Assembly (NCBI RefSeq): GCF_014640075.1
Contig: NZ_BMGG01000006.1
Span: 454,284-518,283, forward strand
Origin: Chelatococcus reniformis
GTDB lineage: Bacteria; Pseudomonadota; Alphaproteobacteria; Rhizobiales; Beijerinckiaceae
Length of the DNA: 64,000 bases
Direction of reading: 5' to 3'
Notes under the pieces: generated by a model
Databases searched by the model: none
Told to the model about the DNA's origin: nothing
The model's input: only the letters and a program-made list of their open reading frames with translations
Shown: positions 9,465 to 17,047 of the stretch, one piece after another
Layout: every line of letters starts with the position of its first letter
Numbering within the stretch: position 1 is the first letter of the stretch
Program-made: the position numbers and the translations under genes

Positions 9465-9508
9465 CTATATCGATCACGAGATCTCGATCACACGCCCGGA
9501 GGCCGCGC

Positions 9509-9961
9509 ATGAGCCAAGCCCGCCCCTCAAGCCCCAAGCTCGCCGACTTTCTCTGCTTCGCGATCTATTCGGCCAACCTGGCCTACGGCCGGGCCTACAA
9601 GCCGATCCTCGAGAAGCTCGGCCTCACCTACACGCAATACATCACGATCGTGGCGTTGTGGGAGAACGACAACCAGACCGTCGGCGGCCTTGGCGAGAAG
9701 CTGTTCCTGGAATCGAACACGCTGACGCCGATCCTCAAGAAGCTCGAAGCTCTCGGCTATCTGCACCGCCGGCGCGATCCAGCCGACGAGCGGCAGGTGA
9801 TCGTCAGCCTGACCGACGCAGGCCGGAGCCTGCGGGAGAAGGGCCTGGAGCTGAACCTGGTCAAGGCGACCGGCCTCAGCGTGGAGGAATTCCCCAAGAT
9901 GCAGAAGGCGGTGACCACGCTGCGCGACAACCTCGCCAAGGCGGCGCGGGGGGTGGGCTGA
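9509..9961 (+). CDS. ohrR: MarR-family peroxide sensor OhrR (single-cysteine type)
   Basis: This 150-aa MarR-type repressor has the sensing cysteine at C16 in LADFLCFAIYSAN, the position used by OhrR proteins. No other cysteine occurs in the protein, which points to a one-Cys OhrR that responds by mixed disulfide or overoxidation. The winged helix covers about residues 50-100 (GGLGEKLFLESNTLTPILKKLEALGYL and the wing RRRDPADERQVIV). The ATG at 9509 is chosen for the CGGAGG six bases upstream; longer versions lack this. It is transcribed divergently from ohr and probably represses both genes. Confidence 0.95.
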   Translation: MSQARPSSPKLADFLCFAIYSANLAYGRAYKPILEKLGLTYTQYITIVALWENDNQTVGGLGEKLFLESNTLTPILKKLEALGYLHRRRDPADERQVIVSLTDAGRSLREKGLELNLVKATGLSVEEFPKMQKAVTTLRDNLAKAARGVG

Positions 9962-9980
9962 CGCCGTCCGCTCAGCCCCG

Positions 9981-11186
9981 TCACGCACCGCCGGACGTGT
10001 CGGCGGGGTCCGCCGCCGCTAGCGCCTCGCGGCGGTCTGCCCGCGGCGGGGCGATCACCACCCGGTTGATCTGCCGCTTGATCGCCTTGGCCTCCGGGCC
10101 GGCGAGCCTGACCTTGCGGTCCCAGCCCTCGGTCAGCACGGCACCCCACGGCCCAAGATCCAGGCAGGTGACGTAGCGCGGCTGGCTGTAGGGCAGCGCG
10201 GCGATACCCAGCAGATCGGCCGCCGCGTTGTTGCCCGCCGAGCGCCCCAGTCGCAGAGCGTGCTGGCACGACATCATCGCATGATGCCCGGCCTCGTCCG
10301 TGGCGGCGCAGGCGGCGTCGCCGGCCGCGAACACCTGCGGGGCCGTCGGCACGCGCAGCTCGCGGTCGACGTGCAGACGGCCGAGGCGATCGCGCGCGCC
10401 CGGAATCTGCTGGGTGAGGGCCGTGGCCTGCTGGCCCGCCGTCCACAGCACGGACCGTGCTGCGATGCGTTCGCCGGTAGACGTCACCGCCCCATGGGCG
10501 TCGATCGCGGCGACACGCACCCCCAGGCGGCACTCCACACCGAGCTCCGCCAGCGCCTCGCGGATCACCGGCCGCGGACCCGCCCCCAGATCTGGCCCGA
10601 TCTCACCCGCTTGCTCGACGATGACGACACGCACGGGCGCCTCCGCGCCCAGTATGGCCCGCAGGCGAGCCGGCAGCTCGGCGGCAATTTCGATCCCGGT
10701 GAAGCCGCCTCCGACCACGACGACGCTGCCGCGGCCCGGCGTCGCCGGCGACGCAACGAGCCCGTGTAGGTGCGCCTCGAACGCGGCCGCCTCGTCCAGC
10801 CGGTCGATGCTGAACGCATGGGCTGCCAGGCCAGGAATGTCGGGCCGCACTGCCCGGCTGCCGGCCGCCAGGACCAGCCGGTCGTAAGCCAGGCTGAACC
10901 GCGTGCCGGCCGCGTCGACGACGTCGATCTCACCGTCAGCGGTGCGGATCGCCTCGACCACACCCTGCACGAAGCCGATGCCGGTCGCCCGGAAGAGCTC
11001 CTCCAAGGGCGCGCTCATCGTCGCGGCCTCAGCCTCGTAGAGCCGCGGGCGCAGAGTCAGCGCCGGTTCGGGTGCAACAACGGCGACCTCGACGTCCGCC
11101 CCGTGCAGATCGATCAGCCGCATTGCCGCGAGCGCCCCCCACAGGCCGGCGAAGCCGGCGCCGATCACGAGAATTCTGCGACGCAT
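9981..11186 (-). CDS. Type II NADH dehydrogenase / FAD-dependent pyridine nucleotide oxidoreductase
   Basis: A 401-aa two-dinucleotide-binding-domain flavoprotein. The FAD motif GAGFAGLWGALAA is at residues 8-20, a second NADH-binding glycine motif VVVGGGFTGIEIAAEL lies in the middle, and the C-terminal FAD motif VFAAGDAA follows. There are no redox-active cysteines as in disulfide reductases, which fits the NDH-2 family of rotenone-insensitive, non-pumping NADH:quinone oxidoreductases. The C-terminus has amphipathic segments that could attach it to the inner face of the membrane. It lies 85 bases downstream of the AhpD-like gene on the same strand and is probably co-transcribed. Confidence 0.85.
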   Translation of the reverse strand: MRRRILVIGAGFAGLWGALAAMRLIDLHGADVEVAVVAPEPALTLRPRLYEAEAATMSAPLEELFRATGIGFVQGVVEAIRTADGEIDVVDAAGTRFSLAYDRLVLAAGSRAVRPDIPGLAAHAFSIDRLDEAAAFEAHLHGLVASPATPGRGSVVVVGGGFTGIEIAAELPARLRAILGAEAPVRVVIVEQAGEIGPDLGAGPRPVIREALAELGVECRLGVRVAAIDAHGAVTSTGERIAARSVLWTAGQQATALTQQIPGARDRLGRLHVDRELRVPTAPQVFAAGDAACAATDEAGHHAMMSCQHALRLGRSAGNNAAADLLGIAALPYSQPRYVTCLDLGPWGAVLTEGWDRKVRLAGPEAKAIKRQINRVVIAPPRADRREALAAADPADTSGGA

Positions 11187-11271
11187 GAGGAATCCTTACC
11201 GATTGTGAATGGGGTGTCGGCGCCGGCGCCGACGCCAAGGCCGCGTCCTGCCACGATCCCTCTGACGGCGC

Positions 11272-11733
11272 TCAGGCGGCGGCCGCGCGTGCCGCCTGCG
11301 GCACGCGGCGGAAGGCGATCCCCATGCGGTTGAGGGCATTCATCAGGCTTATGGCGATCGTCAGATCCACCAATTCCTTCTTGCCGAACACGGCGGAGAC
11401 GGCTTGGAAGGCCGCATCCGGAATGGCGGTCTCCGCCACGCGCGTGACCGTCTCGGCCCAGGCCAGAGCCGCGCGCTCGTGGGCATCGAACAGATCGCCC
11501 GCCTCCCGCCACGCCTGGAGCAGCGCCAGCTTTTCAGGCTTGACGCCGCTCCTGATGAGGTCGCGCGCATGAAGATCGAGGCAGTAGGCGCACCCGTTGA
11601 TCTGGCTGATGCGCAGGTAGACCGTCACGACAAGGACTTCGTCCAGGCCGGACTGCTGGACGTAGCCGTAGACACCGCCCAGCGCCTTCACACCAGACGG
11701 AGCGATGTTCGTGTAGTCAAGACGAGCGTTCAT
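11272..11733 (-). CDS. AhpD-like carboxymuconolactone decarboxylase-family protein
   Basis: A 153-aa all-helical protein of the CMD/AhpD superfamily. The redox motif CxxCxxxH is complete: C48, C51 and H55 in NGCAYCLDLH. This is the site by which AhpD-type proteins relay electrons to peroxiredoxins, so thiol-disulfide or peroxidase activity is more likely than true carboxymuconolactone decarboxylation. It is first in a probable operon with the type II NADH dehydrogenase (85-base gap), and ohr is close by. An AT-rich promoter region lies upstream of the ATG at 11733. Confidence 0.85.
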   Translation of the reverse strand: MNARLDYTNIAPSGVKALGGVYGYVQQSGLDEVLVVTVYLRISQINGCAYCLDLHARDLIRSGVKPEKLALLQAWREAGDLFDAHERAALAWAETVTRVAETAIPDAAFQAVSAVFGKKELVDLTIAISLMNALNRMGIAFRRVPQAARAAAA

Positions 11734-12252
11734 CGAACAATCCGTTGATCAAATTGCAGAAATATTTCGCACCCATACGTACGTTTTGCTATTTTGAATA
11801 ATTCATATCACGGGAAGTTCACTGTTTATATTTAGAACTATCATAAATATATTTATTCAATCACGACGAAGTAATACTTTTTACTATCACGCTCACTCAG
11901 CCAGCTGGGACGATCAGGATGCATGCGCCATGCACCAAGATAAAGAACCAAGAACGATTCATTTGGATGTACCACGAACCATGCAGCCCACGCCGTTGGA
12001 CCTGAAGCCGGCGCCGCTGTCCCCCCGGCACGTCACGCCGGAGGCGGCGCGGCTGGCCCCCTGCTTGAGGGTAGCGACCGTTATGGGGAGCGCCCCGTCA
12101 GCCCGCGACCGGCTGCGCTGCCTGATCGAAATGCACGCATAACGCGCCGCGCTGGCCTCGCGCGCCAGGCTCGTTGTAGCGTGCCCGCGGCGCCTCTGGC
12201 GCCCGGCGGACCGGGAATCGGCCGCTGCTGAAATACACATGGGAGGAATTGA
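11734..12252. other. 519-base intergenic region with AT-rich island
   Basis: The first about 160 bases (11740-11900) are strikingly AT-rich for this genome, with runs such as ATAAATATATTTATTCAA, and probably hold the divergent promoters for the AhpD-like gene and the binding-protein gene. From about 11930 to 12142 a 70-codon frame (MHQDKEPRT...) is open, but I see no convincing ribosome site or family resemblance, so I do not call it a gene. Two cysteine codons near its end (PCLRV, LRCLIEMHA) leave a leader-peptide role conceivable. Confidence 0.5.
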
Positions 12253-13461
12253 ATGAGGACGCTCAAGTTCGCGCTGCTGTGCGCGGCAGGCCTCGGCGCG
12301 ACACTCGGTCCAGCGTGGGCGCAGAAGCAGTATGACACCGGCGCCACCGACACCGCGGTGACGATCGGCAACACGGTTCCCTATAGCGGCCCGCTGTCGG
12401 CGCACGGCATGCAAGGGCGCACCGAAGCCGCCTTCTTCCGCATGCTCAACGAGGAGCGCGGCGGCATCAACGGCCGCAAGATCAATTTCATCTCGCTGGA
12501 CGATGCGTTCTCGCCCCCCAAGACCGTCGAACAGACGCGCAAGCTGGTGGAGCAGGACGGCGTCCTCGCCACGTTTGCCTCGGTAGGCACGGCCGCCCAG
12601 ACGGCGGTGCAGAAATACCTGAACGGCAAGGGCGTGCCGCAGCTTCTCGTCAGCACCGGCGCGACCAAATGGAACCAGCCCTCGGTCTTCAAATGGACGA
12701 CGCCGGCCTCCAGCACCTACGGCGTCGAGGCCGAGAGCTACGCCAAGTATCTCCTCAAGGAGAAGCCCGACGCCAAGGTGGTGATCTTCTACCAGAACGA
12801 CGACTATGGAAAGGACTACGTCACCGGCTTCAAGAAGGGCCTCGGCGACAAGGCCTCCACCATGATCATCAAGGAGATCACCTACGAGCTGACCGACCCG
12901 ACGGTCGATTCCCAGGTGCTCGCCGCCAAGAACAGCGGCGCCGACACGCTGCTCAACGTGACCCTCGGCAAGGCGACATCGCAGACCTTCAAGAAGCTGA
13001 CGGAGATCGGCTGGAAGCCGCTTCAGTTCGTCAGCAGCCCGTCGACCGGCCGCGTCTTCCTCGACGCCGCCGGCATCGAGAACATCCAGGGCATCATGAC
13101 GGCGAGCGCCTACAAGCAGGTGACCAGCCCGCGCTGGGCCGACGATCCGGACGTCAAGACCTATCTCGCCTTCATGAAGAAATACCTGCCCAACGACGAC
13201 ATCACCAACGAGATCGGCTTCGTTTCTTATTCGTTCGCTCACGTCATGGCGCACATCATCGAGAAGGCCGGTGACAACCTCACGCGCGAAAACCTGCTGA
13301 AGCAGGCGACGACGCTGAAGGACGTCAAGGTGCCGGCGCTCATCCCCGGCGTCAGCTACAGCAACTCCCCCACCGACTACACGCCGGTGAAGGCCTTGCA
13401 GCTCTACCGTTTCGAAGGCAACGACTGGGCGCCCGTCGGCGAGGTGATCCACATCAATTGA
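12253..13461 (+). CDS. Orphan ABC transporter substrate-binding protein, branched-chain amino acid (LivK) type
   Basis: A 402-aa periplasmic binding protein of the type I (Leu/Ile/Val) fold. It has a Sec signal peptide with probable cleavage after PAWA (residues 1-23). It then shows the family opening [17 protein letters not shown], the sequence [19 protein letters not shown], and a C-terminus ending in [13 protein letters not shown]. The start has an excellent ribosome site, GGGAGGAATTGA, directly upstream. No permease or ATPase gene of this family is adjacent, so it is an orphan that must use components encoded elsewhere or act as a sensor. The ligand cannot be predicted; such proteins bind amino acids, aromatic acids or amides. 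A GC-rich hairpin follows the stop. Confidence 0.9.
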   Translation: MRTLKFALLCAAGLGATLGPAWAQKQYDTGATDTAVTIGNTVPYSGPLSAHGMQGRTEAAFFRMLNEERGGINGRKINFISLDDAFSPPKTVEQTRKLVEQDGVLATFASVGTAAQTAVQKYLNGKGVPQLLVSTGATKWNQPSVFKWTTPASSTYGVEAESYAKYLLKEKPDAKVVIFYQNDDYGKDYVTGFKKGLGDKASTMIIKEITYELTDPTVDSQVLAAKNSGADTLLNVTLGKATSQTFKKLTEIGWKPLQFVSSPSTGRVFLDAAGIENIQGIMTASAYKQVTSPRWADDPDVKTYLAFMKKYLPNDDITNEIGFVSYSFAHVMAHIIEKAGDNLTRENLLKQATTLKDVKVPALIPGVSYSNSPTDYTPVKALQLYRFEGNDWAPVGEVIHIN

Positions 13462-13467
13462 CAAGGT

Positions 13468-13498
13468 CCGCCGCGCCGGCCTGCCGCCGGCGCGGCGG
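13468..13498 (+). terminator. GC-rich hairpin after the binding-protein gene
   Basis: A 13-bp perfect stem (13468-13480 with 13486-13498) around the loop CTGCC lies 6 bases after the stop codon at 13461. There is no clear T tract. It probably terminates or attenuates transcription between the binding-protein gene and the acetyltransferase gene. Confidence 0.6.
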
Positions 13499-13529
13499 CC
13501 CGACCTTCGTCTCCGACCGGGACCGCACC

Positions 13530-13991
13530 ATGACCGCATCGCCCTTCCAGATCCGCACGCTCGGCCCCGACGACACCGGACTGTTCGACGACATGTTGAA
13601 CGTCTTCGGCGAAGCCTTCGACGATATCGAGGCGTATGGCCGGGCCCGGCCGAGCGCCGGCTACCTGAAGCGCCTGCTCGGCGGGGATCAGTTCATCGCC
13701 GTCGTCGCGGTGAAGGAGGGCCGCGTGGTCGGCGGCCTCGCCGCCTACGAGCTCCTCAAGTTCGAGCAGGAGCGCAGCGAGATCTATATCTACGACCTCG
13801 CCGTTGCGGCCCCGCAGCGGCGCCAGGGCATCGCCACGGCCCTGATCGAGGAGCTGAAGCACATCGCCGCGGCGCGCGGCGCCTACGTCATCTTCGTGCA
13901 GGCCGACCACGGCGACGACCCCGCCATCGCCCTCTACACCAAGCTCGGCACCCGCGAGGATGTGCTGCACTTCGATATATCGCCGGCGTGA
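13530..13991 (+). CDS. GNAT acetyltransferase resembling aminoglycoside 3-N-acetyltransferase AAC(3)-I
   Basis: A 153-aa single-domain GNAT enzyme using acetyl-CoA. The pyrophosphate-binding motif is [10 protein letters not shown]. Several long stretches match my memory of AAC(3)-Ia very closely: [60 protein letters not shown] and a C-terminal LHFDI. Length equals the family's about 154 aa. AAC(3)-I enzymes acetylate the 3-amino group of gentamicin and fortimicin. This is a chromosomal relative with GC content like its surroundings and no integron or transposon beside it, so it is probably an intrinsic gene. Whether it confers resistance is unknown. The ATG at 13530 fits the family N-terminus. 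Confidence 0.85.
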   Translation: MTASPFQIRTLGPDDTGLFDDMLNVFGEAFDDIEAYGRARPSAGYLKRLLGGDQFIAVVAVKEGRVVGGLAAYELLKFEQERSEIYIYDLAVAAPQRRQGIATALIEELKHIAAARGAYVIFVQADHGDDPAIALYTKLGTREDVLHFDISPA

Positions 13992-14304
13992 ATGCTGCCG
14001 TTTCCGTCCAGTCCGCCGCGAAAGTCGTTCTCCGGCACGCTTCAGGCTCGCTCGGAGCAACGGCCGCTTGCCCGGACGCCCGCCGCGGCGGCGGCTATGC
14101 GCCAGAGCATCCTGCGGAAAATTTACTCCATCAACGTAAATCGGAAGAATGAATTTTCCATCATCCAATCTATAAACGAAAACAAATTCCGGCTTTCCGC
14201 CGATATATAATAAATCAAGGATCAATGATTGGAAGGACACGGCGCGGCGTCTACGCGACAGCATGCCGCTGTACGGTGCCCGTTCAATTTCGGGGACAGC
14301 ACCC
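13992..14304 (+). promoter_or_regulatory. Upstream region of the organosulfur operon
   Basis: The first 110 bases are GC-rich and featureless. Bases about 14110-14230 are AT-rich and probably contain the operon promoter. ATTTAC (14121-14126) and GTAAAT (14136-14141) form a dyad spaced by 9 bases with the T-N11-A core typical of LysR-type sites, which would suit a CysB or Cbl-like sulfur regulator encoded elsewhere. No exact -35/-10 assignment is possible. Confidence 0.45.
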
Positions 14305-15660
14305 ATGGCTAAACGCCAAGGCCAGATCAAACTTGGGGCCTTCCACTATATTTCCGGGCATCACATCGCCGCGTGGCGCCATCCCGGCGCTTCCGCCGAC
14401 ACCTCGCTCGCCGACTATGTGAACTTCGCCAAGACCGCCGAGGCCGCCAAGTTCGATGCCGTGTTCCTGGCCGACAGCGTCGACGTGCGCCTGCTGCATC
14501 CGGAGGGGGCGGCCCGCAAGGCCCACACCGGCATCACCCTCTTCGAGCCGCTGACGCTGCTCGCCGCGCTCGCCACGGCCACGAGCCGCATCGGCCTCAT
14601 CGCGACCGCCTCCACCAGCTTCAACGAGCCGTTCAACCTCGCGCGCAAGTTCGCCTCGCTCGACCATATCAGCGGCGGCCGCGCGGGCTGGAACCTGGTG
14701 ACCACCAACGACCCCGAGGCCGCGCTCAACTTCAACCATATGGCGCCCGTTCCGCCGGCCCAGCGCTATGCGCGCGCCGAGGAGTTCGTCGACGTCGTGC
14801 GCGGGCTGTGGGACAGCTTCGAGGACGACGCTTTTCTGCGCGACCGCGACAGCGGCCTCTACGTCGACCTGGCCAAGCTGCACGTCCTCGATCACCAGGG
14901 CCCCCACTTCCAGGTCAAGGGGCCACTGAACAGCCCCCGGTCGCCCCAGGGGCACCCGGTCGTGGTGCAGGCCGGCTCGTCCGAGCCCGGCAGGGAGCTC
15001 GCGGCCCGCACGGCCGAGGTCATCTTCACCGCCCAGCAGACCCTGGCCGAAGCCACCCGCTTCTACGCGGACGTGAAAGGCCGCCTGGCGAAATACGGCC
15101 GCGCGCCGGACGAACTGAAGATCATGCCCGGCGCCTTCATCGTAGTCGGGCGGAGCGAAGCCGAGGCGCAGGACAAGTTCGAGGCGTTGCAGCAACTGAT
15201 CCAGCCCGAAGTCGGACTCGAGCTCCTGCGCGTGATGCTCGGGGTCGACCTGCGCGGCTACGACCTCGACCAGCCGATTCCGCCGCTGACCGATACCTTG
15301 GGCAGCAAGAGTCGCCAGACCCTCGTCGCCGAACTGGCGCGTCGGGAGGGCCTCTCCATTCGCCAGCTCTACCAGCGCATCGCCGGCGCCCGCGGCCATT
15401 GGCAGCTCGTCGGCACCGGTGCGCAGATCGCCGATGAACTGGAAGAGCGCTTCGTCCACTACGGCGCGGACGGCTTCAACCTGATGTCGCCGCTGCTGCC
15501 CCAGGGGCTCACGGACTTCGTCGAGCTGGTGCTGCCCGAGCTGCGCCGCCGCGGCCTGTTCCGCACCGAATACGAGGGCCGGACGCTGCGCGAGAACCTC
15601 GGCCTCGCACGTCCCGCCCATCGCAGCGCCCGTGCCGGCGCCTCCGTCGCGGCGGAGTGA
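14305..15660 (+). CDS. Flavin-dependent monooxygenase, NtaA/SnaA/DszA/SoxA family (LLM class)
   Basis: A 451-aa bacterial-luciferase-like TIM-barrel enzyme that uses FMNH2 from a separate reductase. Family signatures are TSLADYVNFAKTAEAAKFD, AVFLADS, ISGGRAGWNLVTT, GLWDSFEDDA, the substrate-lid region GPLNSPRSPQGHPVVVQAGS and the C-terminal GADGFNLMSPLLPQGLTDFV. Members desulfurise dibenzothiophene sulfone (DszA) or oxidise nitrilotriacetate and similar compounds. Context with an SfnB/DszC-like flavoprotein and an ABC importer points to cleavage of C-S bonds of imported organosulfur compounds. The ATG at 14305 (MAKRQGQIKLGAF) is preferred to the ATG at 14263. First gene of the operon. Confidence 0.92.
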   Translation: MAKRQGQIKLGAFHYISGHHIAAWRHPGASADTSLADYVNFAKTAEAAKFDAVFLADSVDVRLLHPEGAARKAHTGITLFEPLTLLAALATATSRIGLIATASTSFNEPFNLARKFASLDHISGGRAGWNLVTTNDPEAALNFNHMAPVPPAQRYARAEEFVDVVRGLWDSFEDDAFLRDRDSGLYVDLAKLHVLDHQGPHFQVKGPLNSPRSPQGHPVVVQAGSSEPGRELAARTAEVIFTAQQTLAEATRFYADVKGRLAKYGRAPDELKIMPGAFIVVGRSEAEAQDKFEALQQLIQPEVGLELLRVMLGVDLRGYDLDQPIPPLTDTLGSKSRQTLVAELARREGLSIRQLYQRIAGARGHWQLVGTGAQIADELEERFVHYGADGFNLMSPLLPQGLTDFVELVLPELRRRGLFRTEYEGRTLRENLGLARPAHRSARAGASVAAE

Positions 15661-15707
15661 GCGGGTCCGCCCCGCCCCGTCGCCCCACGTCTCCCGCCAA
15701 GGCCAGA

Positions 15708-16925
15708 ATGATGTCCAGCACCGCCTCCAGTGCCCGCAGCCTCAGCGAGGCTCCGCCTGATTTTCAGCTGCTGTTCGACACCATCGCCGCCGGCGCGGCC
15801 GAGCGCGACCGCGACCGCGTCCTGCCCTTCGACATCATGGACCGGCTGCGGGAAAGCCGGATCGGCGCGCTGCGGCTGGCCAAGGCCGACGGCGGTGCGG
15901 GCCTCAGCCACCGCGAGCAGTTCCGCGTCGTCATCGCCCTGGCCGCCGCCGATCCCAACGTCGCTCATATCCTGCGCAACCATTTCAGCTTCGTCGAGCG
16001 CTTCGCTCGGCCCAAGAACGTGCCGCACCGGGACAAATGGGCAAAGCTCATCGCCAGCGGTGCCATCGTCGGGCTCGCCAATACCGAGCTCAACAGTCCG
16101 AAGGTCGGCGCCGTCCCCTACGAGACGCGGCTTACGACCGATGGCGACGGTTATCGGCTCGATGGGGTGAAATACTACAGCACCGGCACGCTGTTTTCCG
16201 ACGTGGTCCAGGTCCGGGCGACCGCGCCTGACGATCGCCCTGTGTCGGTGATCATCCCCACTCGGCGCGAGGGCGTCGAGCTCGTCGACGACTGGGACGG
16301 CGCCGGCCAGCGGTTGACGGGATCGGGCACCACCCGCCTCCACGACGTGCGCGTCGAGGCGGACGAGGTGGTGTTCGACGTGCCCGGCCTGACCTACAGC
16401 CTCACCTACAACAACACCCTCGCCCAGCTCCTGGTCACCGCCATCGTCGCCGGCATCCTGCGCAGCGTGCTCCAGGACGCCAAGGCGCTGGTCATCTCGC
16501 GCAAGGACCGCAACTTCTACTATGCCAACGCGGCCCGCGCCGCCGACGACCCGCTGCTCCAGCAGGTGATCGGCGAGATCGCCAGCAACGCCTTCGCCGC
16601 CGAGGCGTTGATTCTGACTGCGGCCGATGCCCAGGACGAACTGGCGCTGGTGCGCGAGCGCGGTCTGCCCGACGAGGCGCTGGCGCATACCGCCGCCGAG
16701 ATTGCGGCCAAGACCAAGATCGTCGTCGACGAGCTGACCCTGCGCAGTGCCAACCGCCTGTTCGACGCGGGCGGCGCCTCGGCCCTGCAGCGCACCAAGA
16801 ACCTCGATCGCCATTGGCGCAACGCCCGCACCCTCGCCAACCACAACCCGTCCGTCCTCAAGGCGCAGGCCCTCGGCGCCTACGAGCTCAGCGGCGAGCC
16901 GCTCCCGGGCCAAGGCTTCTTCTAG
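15708..16925 (+). CDS. Acyl-CoA dehydrogenase-fold monooxygenase, SfnB/DszC-like
   Basis: A 405-aa flavoprotein with the acyl-CoA dehydrogenase fold: N-terminal helices, a middle beta domain (GLANTELNSPKVG, then DGYRLDGVKYYSTGTLFSD) and C-terminal helices (LANHNPSVLKAQALG). The YYSTGTLFSDVV segment is characteristic of SfnB and DszC-type proteins, which take part in dimethylsulfone, sulfoxide or dibenzothiophene oxidation rather than fatty-acid oxidation. It lies 47 bases after the first LLM gene. The start is ATG 15708 (a second ATG is at 15711). Its TAG stop (16923-16925) is made by the first bases of an intergenic repeat. The exact substrate is not known. Confidence 0.88.
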   Translation: MMSSTASSARSLSEAPPDFQLLFDTIAAGAAERDRDRVLPFDIMDRLRESRIGALRLAKADGGAGLSHREQFRVVIALAAADPNVAHILRNHFSFVERFARPKNVPHRDKWAKLIASGAIVGLANTELNSPKVGAVPYETRLTTDGDGYRLDGVKYYSTGTLFSDVVQVRATAPDDRPVSVIIPTRREGVELVDDWDGAGQRLTGSGTTRLHDVRVEADEVVFDVPGLTYSLTYNNTLAQLLVTAIVAGILRSVLQDAKALVISRKDRNFYYANAARAADDPLLQQVIGEIASNAFAAEALILTAADAQDELALVRERGLPDEALAHTAAEIAAKTKIVVDELTLRSANRLFDAGGASALQRTKNLDRHWRNARTLANHNPSVLKAQALGAYELSGEPLPGQGFF

Positions 16926-17027
16926 AGCGTTTTCGAGCGAAGTGGACGCCGGTTCGCGTGAAGAAAACGCGATAAATCAAATAGATAGAGCATTTCGGCG
17001 ATTCGAAGAAACGCGGAAATGCTCTAG
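16923..17027 (+). repeat. Intergenic palindromic repeat, copy 1 (complete)
   Basis: About 105 bases with two hairpins. Hairpin one pairs GCGTTTTC (16927-16934) with GAAAACGC (16963-16970), with GCGAA/TTCGC nested inside. Hairpin two pairs TAGAGCATTTC (16986-16996) with GAAATGCTCTA (17016-17026), a perfect 11-bp stem. It matches copies at 42465 (first part only) and 51104. It sits inside the sulfur operon and its leading TAG is the stop codon of the upstream gene. It codes for nothing and probably acts as an RNA-stability or transcription-attenuating element. Confidence 0.9.
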
Positions 17028-17047
17028 GCCCTCCTCCTCTTCCTTCC

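Noticed and set aside
11930..12142. A 70-codon frame upstream of the binding-protein gene
   Set aside because: No convincing ribosome site or family resemblance; composition is like surrounding non-coding DNA. Mentioned only as a possible leader.
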